Shown here one piece after another: positions 1 through 5,224 of a stretch of DNA of 5,224 bases. How positions within the stretch are numbered: the first letter of the stretch is position 1; each line of letters begins with the position of its first letter. Position numbers and translations under genes: made by a program. Source of the stretch: Desulfobacteraceae bacterium (GTDB taxonomy: Bacteria > Desulfobacterota > Desulfobacteria > Desulfobacterales > BuS5); assembly GCA_030592105.1 (NCBI GenBank), contig JAUVKE010000197.1:1-5224 (forward strand), written 5' to 3'. The notes below the pieces were generated by a model. It searched no databases and was not told the origin of the DNA. It saw only the letters and a program-made list of their open reading frames with translations.

Positions 1-360
1 GAGTAAAAAAGCAACCAGAATGTCGGCAACAATGGATGGATGATAGGTATCCTCCATAATTTGTTTTTCAGTTTTTAGAAACCGGTATGTGGCCAGCAAA
101 GCGGCAGCGGCTCCCAGTGAAACCAGGAAAATACCCAGTAAGGTAACGTATTGATGTTCATTAAAGAGGCCATGCCAGTCCGTTGTATTCCTGCAATCAA
201 AAGGAATTATAAACTTTTCTATTGCAAATCCAAAGGCCATAAATCCGATACATGTCCTTATCCAGGCCAAAAAGGTTCGTTCGTTGGCCATATGCACTCT
301 GCGATTTTTTACCCTGGCCTGTCTCTTTTCTTCTGAAATTAATTTTCCAAACAAACGCAT
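1..360 (-). CDS. DUF202 (YidH-type) small membrane protein, 3' end cut by window edge
   Basis: The minus-strand frame is open from an ATG at 358-360 to the window edge, giving 120 residues with no stop. After a basic N-terminus (residues 1-23) comes the DUF202 signature ANERTFLAWIRTCIGFMAFG (residues 25-44), which leads into a first membrane helix (about 34-52). A second helix (about 72-92, rich in Leu, Gly and Ala) and the start of a third (about 110-120) fit the usual three-helix layout of this family. The protein is expected in the inner membrane, and the biochemical role of the family is unknown. The start is supported by AGGA at 370-373, nine bases upstream. An internal Met at residue 24 lies just before the signature but would remove the basic N-terminus. 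The C-terminus and the downstream neighbour lie outside the window. Family membership is strong; function is unassigned. Confidence 0.9.
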   Translation of the reverse strand, partial: MRLFGKLISEEKRQARVKNRRVHMANERTFLAWIRTCIGFMAFGFAIEKFIIPFDCRNTTDWHGLFNEHQYVTLLGIFLVSLGAAAALLATYRFLKTEKQIMEDTYHPSIVADILVAFLL

Positions 361-392
361 TTTTATTTTTCCTGTAGTGTTTAGAACTTTGC

Positions 393-421
393 ATCATACT
401 TTTAACTTCAAAAATAGTAAA
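393..421 (-). promoter_or_regulatory. Putative sigma70-type promoter of the DUF202 gene
   Basis: Read on the minus strand, a -35-like TTTACT (416-421) is followed after 17 bases by a -10-like TATGAT (393-398). Transcription would start near 386, about 26 bases before the DUF202 ATG and upstream of its AGGA ribosome-binding site. The match is 4/6 for the -35 and 5/6 for the -10. Such matches are easy to find in AT-rich DNA, so the support is spacing and position only. Confidence 0.4.
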
Positions 422-696
422 TAACAGCAAAATAGTCAGGATGTTTTCGCCAAGCCAATGGCACCAAAGGCTTTCTAAACGGTAGATAAAACTTGTTTTG
501 AATTTTTGGTGCTATTCATTTTTTTCCAGGTTCCAATCACAGTTTATAATTTCAGCGTACGTTTTTTGCGTGTACAAGTCAAGGCGCCATTATTTTTTTG
601 AAAATGTATGTTTCGTGCACTAAATTCAGTCGTGTTCGCTTAGAACCCCCTTTATTTTTTTATTGCAGCCTCCTGCCTGGATACTACTGATAAATA

Positions 697-726
697 TTGA
701 CATTTTCAAACAAATACAGAAATAAA
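697..726 (+). promoter_or_regulatory. Putative sigma70-type promoter upstream of the HIT gene
   Basis: A consensus -35 TTGACA at 697-702 is followed by an 18-base spacer and AATAAA (721-726), which matches the -10 consensus at four of six positions. The start of transcription would fall near 733, leaving a leader of about 80 bases before the HIT ATG. The -35 is perfect but the -10 is weak. A second TAATAT at 752-757 has no good -35 partner. Confidence 0.38.
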
Positions 727-813
727 TAATATGCATTTGAATTGGCCATAATAATATACGGTTTCATTTGATTTTTTATTGAGCCACCAAAAGAATAAAA
801 GGAGAGTAAATTA

Positions 814-1152
814 ATGAAAGATTGTATTTTTTGTAAAATTGCTGCCGGAGACATACCCGGAGAGAAAGTCTATGAGGATGAAAACTATTATGCCTTTAAT
901 GATGTCAACCCCCAGGCTCCGTATCATATTCTTCTTATACCCAAAAAGCATATCGCAAAAATTGCAGAAATTACAGAAGATGATAAGGAGCTGATCGGCG
1001 GTCTCTTTACAACAGCCGCAAAAATCTGTGAAGAAAAGTCTCTTTCAGACTACAGACTGGTAATTAATAATGGAGAGGGTGCCGGCCAGTCTGTATTTCA
1101 CATCCATCTTCATATTTTCAGCGGACGCCGTATGACATGGCCCCCAGGATAA
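814..1152 (+). CDS. hinT: Histidine triad (HIT/HinT) nucleotide-binding hydrolase
   Basis: This is a complete 112-residue protein, the normal length for the HinT branch of the HIT superfamily. These small cytosolic homodimers hydrolyse purine nucleoside phosphoramidates and aminoacyl-adenylates. The N-terminus has CIFCKI (Cys4, Cys7), the usual start of HinT proteins, where the cysteines can help bind zinc. A conserved FNDVNPQAPYHILLIPKKH block covers residues 28-46. The histidine triad is HIHLH at residues 96-100, with the catalytic His expected in the middle (His98). The C-terminus GRRMTWPPG is the family's standard ending. The start is fixed by AAGGAG at 799-804, nine bases before the ATG. 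It has no close neighbour: 453 bases lie upstream and 129 bases downstream before the next plus-strand gene. No odd features were seen. The HinT assignment is secure; the physiological substrate is not known from sequence. Confidence 0.96.
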   Translation: MKDCIFCKIAAGDIPGEKVYEDENYYAFNDVNPQAPYHILLIPKKHIAKIAEITEDDKELIGGLFTTAAKICEEKSLSDYRLVINNGEGAGQSVFHIHLHIFSGRRMTWPPG

Positions 1153-1281
1153 TTATAAAAACCGCAACTTTTCAAGTGGGATCAGGCTTTATTTATTAAT
1201 ATTTGCCTCGACTTATTGAGAAAGCAGCGATATTGATAACAGGTTGTTTAATTTATGCTTTTAAACTTTAAGGGATAAACC

Positions 1282-2028
1282 ATGAAATGTCCCAAATGCG
1301 GATTTGAACATGGAGATAAGGGAGCAGAATGTATGAGCTGCGGCATTATTTTTTCTAAATACCATGCCAAACAAAACTCGCAATCAGATGCCGTGGCACA
1401 GGAGCCTGGGCTTGAAAAAGAATCTTTGGAGACTTTTGATTTTATAAAAAATCTTCTTTTTTATGTTCAGCCTGAAACAAATCCTTTAATTTTTGGAGGC
1501 AGGACTCTACTCTTTATTATTCTTTTTATATGGGGGCTTAAATTTATTCTTACACCCCTTGAAACCAATTATACGGGTGAATCTTTCTGGCACCTGGTTA
1601 ACCTCCCCTTTCATGAAGCGGGACATATCATATTCAAGCCGCTGGGTAAATTTATTACATCCCTCGGCGGCAGTCTTGGGCAGCTTTTAATGCCTTTAAT
1701 CTGCCTCATTGTTTTCCTTATAAAAACAAAAGATACGTTTGCAGCTTCATTTGCCCTCTGGTGGTTTGGAGAAAATTTTATGGACCTTGCCCCTTATATT
1801 AATGATGCGCGTTCATTAACCCTCCCCCTTTTAGGGGGTAATACCGGTCAGAGTTCTCCTTATGGTTTCCATGACTGGGAATTCATTCTTACAGAATCCG
1901 GGTTAATCCGGTATGATCATTTTTTAGCACAATTATCATACAAATTTGGGACTTTACTGATGATTATTGCTTTTATATGGGGGGGGTATTGTCTTTTCAG
2001 ACAATATAAAACCCTGCGCCTGCCGTAA
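1282..2028 (+). CDS. Zinc-ribbon integral membrane protein with HEAGH motif (putative M50-like metalloprotease)
   Basis: This 248-residue protein starts with a zinc ribbon (Cys3, Cys6, Cys17, Cys20: CPKC...CMSC), followed by a low-complexity linker to about residue 60. Hydrophobic segments follow at about 72-91, 126-147 and 222-240, with a further apolar stretch near 152-165. The motif HEAGH (111-115) is a classic HExxH metal-binding motif. The later ENFMDLAPYINDA (164-176) could supply a third ligand, as the N/D-containing helix does in site-2 proteases; this is an inference. A conserved-looking HDW lies at 197-199. The layout resembles a zinc-ribbon HExxH membrane family seen in proteobacteria. 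The cytosolic ribbon may bind a partner or substrate. The start is supported by AAGGG at 1270-1274, seven bases before the ATG. A weak promoter-like TTGATA/TATGCT pair at 1233-1259 may serve it. The PEBP gene follows 56 bases later, so co-transcription is possible. Protease activity is unproven. Confidence 0.8.
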   Translation: MKCPKCGFEHGDKGAECMSCGIIFSKYHAKQNSQSDAVAQEPGLEKESLETFDFIKNLLFYVQPETNPLIFGGRTLLFIILFIWGLKFILTPLETNYTGESFWHLVNLPFHEAGHIIFKPLGKFITSLGGSLGQLLMPLICLIVFLIKTKDTFAASFALWWFGENFMDLAPYINDARSLTLPLLGGNTGQSSPYGFHDWEFILTESGLIRYDHFLAQLSYKFGTLLMIIAFIWGGYCLFRQYKTLRLP

Positions 2029-2084
2029 TATTTCAATCGATTAAGAATTACCTTTTAGGGTTATATATTAAACCGGAGAAATTT

Positions 2085-2639
2085 ATGAAAAAAGTACTTT
2101 TGTCACTAATCTTTGGAACCAGTTTTTTTACCATAATAAACTTTGTTTATGCAGAAGGATTCACTTTATCAAGTCCTGATATTGCCGGGCAGTTGTCAAA
2201 CCGGCAAGTATTAAATGGTTTTGGCTGCATTGGAGAAAATGTTTCTCCAAAATTCAGCTGGGAAAATGCTCCAAAAGGTACAAAGAGTTTTGCTCTAACT
2301 GTGTATGATCCTGATGCACCTACAGGGAGTGGCTGGTGGCATTGGATAATATTCGATATTCCTGCTGATATTCATTCTCTTAAAAGCAATGCCGGAAACA
2401 TAAAAGCATCTGTTGCACCAAAAGGGAGCATTCAAAGCAGAACAAGTTTTGGACAACCCGGTTTTGGAGGAGCATGCCCCCAGCAGGGAGACAGCCCTCA
2501 TCAGTATATATTTACCATTTATGCACTTAAAATCGATAAACTGGGTTTGAAGGCTGATGCTACACCAGCACTGGCCGGTTTTTATTTGAACCAGAATATA
2601 CTGGCAAAGGCATCCATCATAGCCTATTATTCCCGGTAA
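2085..2639 (+). CDS. Exported YbhB/YbcL-family PEBP-like protein
   Basis: This 184-residue protein has a signal peptide: MKK, a hydrophobic core (residues 4-22) and VYA before a likely cleavage site at 23/24. The mature part carries the phosphatidylethanolamine-binding protein (Raf kinase inhibitor-like) signatures. These are GENVSPKFSWENAPKGTKSF (50-69), DPDAPTGSGWWHWI (75-88) and GGACPQQGDSPHQYIFTIYA (128-147). They line the small anion-binding pocket of the fold. Bacterial members of the YbhB/YbcL branch are about 150-185 residues and their ligand is generally unknown. Cys48 and Cys131 could form a disulfide after export to the periplasm. The start is supported by GGAG at 2075-2078, six bases before the ATG. 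It lies 56 bases after the zinc-ribbon membrane gene on the same strand, and a strong stem-loop terminates it ten bases downstream. The family call is firm; the function in this organism is not known. Confidence 0.94.
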   Translation: MKKVLLSLIFGTSFFTIINFVYAEGFTLSSPDIAGQLSNRQVLNGFGCIGENVSPKFSWENAPKGTKSFALTVYDPDAPTGSGWWHWIIFDIPADIHSLKSNAGNIKASVAPKGSIQSRTSFGQPGFGGACPQQGDSPHQYIFTIYALKIDKLGLKADATPALAGFYLNQNILAKASIIAYYSR

Positions 2640-2648
2640 AAACAATTC

Positions 2649-2683
2649 ACCACAGCCCCGCAAAACAAAGCCGGGGCTGTGGT
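2649..2683. terminator. Bidirectional stem-loop terminator between convergent genes
   Basis: A perfect 12-bp inverted repeat (ACCACAGCCCCG at 2649-2660 and its complement at 2672-2683) encloses an 11-base loop. It lies in the 48 bases between the stop of the plus-strand PEBP gene (2639) and the stop of the minus-strand 234-residue gene (2688). On the minus strand the stem is followed by GAATTGTTTTT, a usable U-run. On the plus strand the tail is AT-rich with a looser T content. It most likely ends transcription from both sides. Confidence 0.9.
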
Positions 2684-2687
2684 ATAA

Positions 2688-3392
2688 TCAATCATTTATT
2701 TTGACTCTGATTATATTAAGCAGCTGCTCCGTGTTCATTCCGAATTTTACCTTAATATCCAACATCTTACACAGCGTTTTAAGTTCATCGGAATCAAGGG
2801 GTTCAATGCCCGTACTGTGCTGGGTATTATTATTAACCCCGGAAGGATATATGTTTTTGCCTGCCCCATCAAGAACATCATCCAACTGCTCATCGGGGAG
2901 AAAGGGGGTTGTGTTATTAATAACATCCTGGGGGACAAGGTCTTCCCTTACCAGGGACATTTTAAATGCTTCTATTTTCTGTTTTGGAGAAATACCTTTT
3001 TCATGTTCCATGGTTTCATTATGCATAATAATTTTTTGATACAAAAAGACTATTCCAGGCACAAAATCTAAATATTCGTCTTTGCTTTCATCTCTAAACT
3101 CCCTGCCTGAAAGTACCTTTTTAATCCGGCTTAAATATTCATCTGTTTTATCAAGAAAAGTTTCATCAATTTCAGATTGGAAAAAAGGTGGCAACAGGGG
3201 AAATCCGGATATCTCATCTTTGTTTACCTGTTTTGCTTTAGTATGCAAGGGCTCCGGGAGTCTAACTTCCCGCAGTTTTTCCCCAAGAAGGTTGAGGCTT
3301 TCATCCCTGTTTTTTTCTGCTATTATTAGAGCATGTATTATCTGGTGATATATTTGGTAAAATTTTTTAATTAAACTTATGGTATTATTCAT
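2688..3392 (-). CDS. Unrecognised 234-residue protein downstream of the REC-SBP-CheW fusion
   Basis: I do not recognise this protein. It is soluble, charged and mostly helical, with no signal peptide or membrane segment. Visible parts are an N-terminal amphipathic helical region (about 1-45), a GFPLLPPFF turn (63-71), further helices (about 75-150), and a polar Asn/Thr/Gly/Ser-rich linker (about 175-197). The C-terminal helix pair DSDELKTLCKMLDIKVKFGM (200-219), continuing to about 232, resembles SAP-like or Rho-N-like helical hairpins. The N-terminal half faintly recalls FdhE-type proteins, but the CxxC zinc ribbons of FdhE are absent: there is a single Cys at 208. I chose the ATG at 3392 because AAGGA lies seven bases upstream in the gap between genes. 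A start at 3461 in the same frame would overlap the upstream gene by 53 bases. The stop of the fusion gene is only 16 bases upstream, so the two are probably one transcript and may act together. Confidence 0.75.
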   Translation of the reverse strand: MNNTISLIKKFYQIYHQIIHALIIAEKNRDESLNLLGEKLREVRLPEPLHTKAKQVNKDEISGFPLLPPFFQSEIDETFLDKTDEYLSRIKKVLSGREFRDESKDEYLDFVPGIVFLYQKIIMHNETMEHEKGISPKQKIEAFKMSLVREDLVPQDVINNTTPFLPDEQLDDVLDGAGKNIYPSGVNNNTQHSTGIEPLDSDELKTLCKMLDIKVKFGMNTEQLLNIIRVKIND

Positions 3393-3399
3393 TTTTGCG

Positions 3400-3404
3400 T
3401 CCTT
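3400..3404 (-). promoter_or_regulatory. Ribosome-binding site that sets the start of the 234-residue gene
   Basis: AAGGA on the minus strand lies in the 16-base gap between the fusion gene's stop codon (3409-3411) and the ATG at 3390-3392, with a seven-base spacer. Its position favours the ATG at 3392 over the longer in-frame start at 3461, which lies within the coding part of the fusion gene. Confidence 0.7.
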
Positions 3405-3408
3405 TTTT

Positions 3409-5224
3409 TTATAAGGCAATTGCCATGGCAGATTTTTCCTGGTCATTAAATACACGATCAATATCCAAAAGTGTAATTATATAATCTTTTTTAACTGCAA
3501 TTCCAGCAATATAGTCAATATTTGTTAATTGTTCGAACTCAGGAGCATCCTGCACTTCCTTGTCATCAACAACCGCTACATCAAAAACCGTATCAACAAT
3601 TATTCCCATAGGGGCAGAACCGGTTAAGGCTGAAATTTCAACAATTATAATACATGTTTTATCAGTATATTCCACAGATTCCATATTAAATTTCTGCCGC
3701 ATATCAATAACCGGAATAATTTTTTTTCTAAGATTAATTACGCCTTTTACAAAATCGGGCATTATAGGCAGAGGACGAACATGCATCATCTGTATAATTT
3801 CTCTAATATCAAGAATGTTAACCCCATACCGTTCTTCGGCAAGACCGAAGGTTAAATATTTTCCTTTCCTTGTTACAGTCTCCTTTGATGGATCAAATTT
3901 ATTAATGGAAAGCAGGTCAGCTCCGGAAGGTTTGTCAACAACTCTTTGTTCGTCAATTTTATCTCTATTGGTGCAGCGTGATGGATCCTCCCTTAGGGCT
4001 TGTTCAGCAAATCGAAGATCCACAAAAGATTTAATATCGACAATAGTGCCGATATCCATTTTTGTGCTCATGTACAGCTGCATTTTTTCCAGCTGAGAGA
4101 TGTCCGGGAACAGATTATCAGTACTAATTCCCATTGGATCTGTTAAAACAGTTTTTAAAAGCTCTTTTTCAAGCCCTATTTTTTTTTCAGGATCAAGAAA
4201 CTCGACACCTATTTCAGCAGATTGTTCAGGTTCTTTTGCGATGAACTGCCCTGCATCCATGAGGAGCCCGGAAAATTCCTGAACAGCGTCCGGGTATTTG
4301 GCTATAAATTCGTCCCGGAACAGAGCAACGCAGCATGGATGGTTATTCCATATTTCACTGGAGAGGATGTGTTTTTCCGCAATTCCCGCCGCAATAGCTT
4401 TGGAACCAATCGGTTCAGCCACTATAAATCCCCGTGAATCAACATTTTCTTTTAAAAAATTAGGCATTTCTATGGGGGGAACCACGTCAAAGAGGACATT
4501 AACAGCTTCTTTCCCTGCTACTCCGGGTTTAAGCCCCATACTACTCAGATACATATGCGCCAGCATATTGTGAATGGATAGTTTGTGGGGAATAAAAATT
4601 GTTTTATGCTTAAAATACATTTCATAGGGCTTTCGGTATGTCTCTTTTTTGCTTCGTACAAAAATGCTCCCGTTTCTATGGCAAAACATAACCAGTTTTA
4701 TAGGTACGTCGTAGTTAAAAAGATCCATTGCAAGGGGTACTAAAATAAATGCAGCATCAACACTTTTTTCTTCTATCGATTTTTGAACCGGATTCCAGCC
4801 GGGCATACATATGGTTTCCAGATTAAAATGTCGGGAGGTTTTCATGCCGGTCTGGAGCATATGTTTCATAATGCCCAGGGGGAGATGATCTGTTATTTGA
4901 ATATGTGCTATTTTTAATTTTACTTTACCATCTATACTTATCTCGGAAGGAATATCTTTTTTTTGGGCAGGCTCTGTTGTATAACCAAAAGCCTCTTTGA
5001 TTTTAAGCTTTAATTCATCGGGAGCAAAGGGCTTTGTGATCAGACAGTTTGCACCGGCCTCAATCGCTTTTATAACAGAGGCCTTGTCTCCCTGGCCAGT
5101 TGCCATTATAAATGGAATATCTTTATATTCGGGGTTTTCTCTTACTTTGGTCAACAGGTCGTAGCCATCCATCTCCGGCATGGCCCAGTCACTGATAATG
5201 ATTTGAATTTCTTTGTCGTTTATC
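3409..5224 (-). CDS. CheY-like receiver / NrtA-CmpA-like substrate-binding domain / CheW fusion, N-terminus cut by window edge
   Basis: This partial protein has 604 residues visible, numbered from the codon at 5221-5223. Residues 1-82 (about 4978-5223) are a receiver domain: IISDWAMPEMDG with phospho-acceptor Asp12, the conserved Thr42 (MATGQG) and Lys64 (ITKPF). The acidic pair of strand 1 lies beyond the edge. Residues about 102-410 (3994-4920) form an NMT1/NrtA-CmpA-type substrate-binding domain. It shows TDHLPLG (111-117), VDAAF (155-159), FIVAEPIG (266-273), NNHPCCVALF (293-302) and AKYPDAVQEF (308-317). No signal peptide precedes it, so it is cytoplasmic. After a charged linker (about 411-453), residues 454-592 (3448-3864) are CheW, with GVINLRKKIIPVIDM (494-508). 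Such a protein would dock on CheA and receptors, bind a small solute and accept phosphate. CheV, by contrast, is CheW followed by a receiver with no binding domain. An ATG at 5181 exists but would delete Asp12, so it is not the true start. The last codon is 16 bases from the 234-residue gene. Confidence 0.93.
   Translation of the reverse strand, partial: INDKEIQIIISDWAMPEMDGYDLLTKVRENPEYKDIPFIMATGQGDKASVIKAIEAGANCLITKPFAPDELKLKIKEAFGYTTEPAQKKDIPSEISIDGKVKLKIAHIQITDHLPLGIMKHMLQTGMKTSRHFNLETICMPGWNPVQKSIEEKSVDAAFILVPLAMDLFNYDVPIKLVMFCHRNGSIFVRSKKETYRKPYEMYFKHKTIFIPHKLSIHNMLAHMYLSSMGLKPGVAGKEAVNVLFDVVPPIEMPNFLKENVDSRGFIVAEPIGSKAIAAGIAEKHILSSEIWNNHPCCVALFRDEFIAKYPDAVQEFSGLLMDAGQFIAKEPEQSAEIGVEFLDPEKKIGLEKELLKTVLTDPMGISTDNLFPDISQLEKMQLYMSTKMDIGTIVDIKSFVDLRFAEQALREDPSRCTNRDKIDEQRVVDKPSGADLLSINKFDPSKETVTRKGKYLTFGLAEERYGVNILDIREIIQMMHVRPLPIMPDFVKGVINLRKKIIPVIDMRQKFNMESVEYTDKTCIIIVEISALTGSAPMGIIVDTVFDVAVVDDKEVQDAPEFEQLTNIDYIAGIAVKKDYIITLLDIDRVFNDQEKSAMAIAL

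Larger units (their letters stand above)
361..813. other. Divergent AT-rich intergenic region, no gene seen
   Basis: This 453-base stretch separates the minus-strand DUF202 gene from the plus-strand HIT gene. I see no reading frame with a plausible start, ribosome-binding site and family-like protein. It is mostly AT-rich with several T-runs. A less AT-rich block lies at about 526-595; it contains CCAGGTTCCAATCACAG (526-542), then GCGTAC (555-560), GCGTGTAC (568-575) and the palindrome GGCGCC. That block could be a dispersed intergenic repeat or a regulatory site. Putative divergent promoters sit at both ends. No strong terminator hairpin was found. Confidence 0.6.

Noticed and set aside
151..430. 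Small open frames on both strands (61 and 77 codons) near the DUF202 gene
   Set aside because: They are out-of-frame shadows of, or run past the start of, the DUF202 gene, whose family signature is unmistakable in another frame.
461..512. 8-bp inverted repeat GCACCAAA / TTTGGTGC with a 36-base loop
   Set aside because: A pair of this length and spacing is expected by chance at roughly this frequency in 450 bases, and the loop is too long for a terminator or a typical operator.
1824..1838. CCCCC/GGGGG hairpin inside the zinc-ribbon membrane gene
   Set aside because: It encodes the LPLLGG stretch after PYINDA, which reads as a normal part of the protein. There is no U-run, so it is not a terminator, and no second copy was seen in the window.
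2041..2069. Promoter-like TTAAGA, 17 bases, TATATT just before the PEBP gene
   Set aside because: Transcription would start at about 2076, inside the GGAG ribosome-binding site, leaving no usable leader. It is more likely chance in AT-rich DNA.
2701..3348. Three plus-strand open frames of 84-112 codons
   Set aside because: They lie antisense to the 234-residue gene, overlap each other in different frames, lack ribosome-binding sites and resemble no protein family.
3393..3461. A longer N-terminus for the 234-residue protein, starting at an ATG at 3461 (257 residues)
   Set aside because: It would overlap the end of the fusion gene by 53 bases. The ATG at 3392 has AAGGA at a seven-base spacing in the intergenic gap, and the extra N-terminal residues are basic and unlike the rest of the protein.
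3560..4096. A 178-codon open frame on the plus strand
   Set aside because: It is antisense to the linker and CheW part of the fusion gene. It is rich in Ser and Ile with no recognisable domain, and the opposite strand encodes clear conserved motifs.

Overview
This window looks like part of a chromosome from an AT-rich, anaerobic, sulfate-reducer-like bacterium (Desulfobacterota, perhaps Desulfobacterales). That assignment is an inference. It rests on the overall style: AT-rich DNA, long AT-rich intergenic DNA, clear Shine-Dalgarno sites, a zinc-ribbon membrane protein, and an elaborate chemotaxis-type fusion. No marker gene here fixes the taxonomy. No tRNA, rRNA, CRISPR array, transposase or phage gene was seen.

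Left part (1-813). A DUF202/YidH-type small membrane protein runs off the left edge on the minus strand. It is followed by about 450 bases of AT-rich non-coding DNA. That DNA probably carries divergent promoters: one for DUF202 on the minus strand and one for the HIT gene on the plus strand.

Middle part (814-2639). Three plus-strand genes follow, each with its own ribosome-binding site. The first is a complete HinT-type histidine-triad nucleotide hydrolase. The second is a zinc-ribbon plus HEAGH integral membrane protein, a putative metalloprotease-like protein. The third is an exported PEBP/YbhB-type protein. They look like housekeeping or accessory genes with no obvious shared pathway. A perfect 12-bp stem-loop at 2649-2683 ends this block and also serves the convergent block on the other strand.

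Right part (2688-5224, minus strand). A two-gene unit is transcribed towards the terminator. The upstream gene, cut by the right edge, encodes a rare three-part fusion: a CheY-like receiver, a full NrtA/CmpA-like (NMT1-type) substrate-binding domain with no signal peptide, and a C-terminal CheW domain. Sixteen bases downstream lies a 234-residue protein that I do not recognise, with a SAP-like helical tail. The fusion is the most interesting item here. It suggests that a cytoplasmic solute-binding domain is plugged directly into a CheA/receptor array and is also open to phosphorylation. The reading frame stays open through the right edge and includes the receiver's phospho-acceptor Asp, so the first ATG inside the window (5181) is not the real start.
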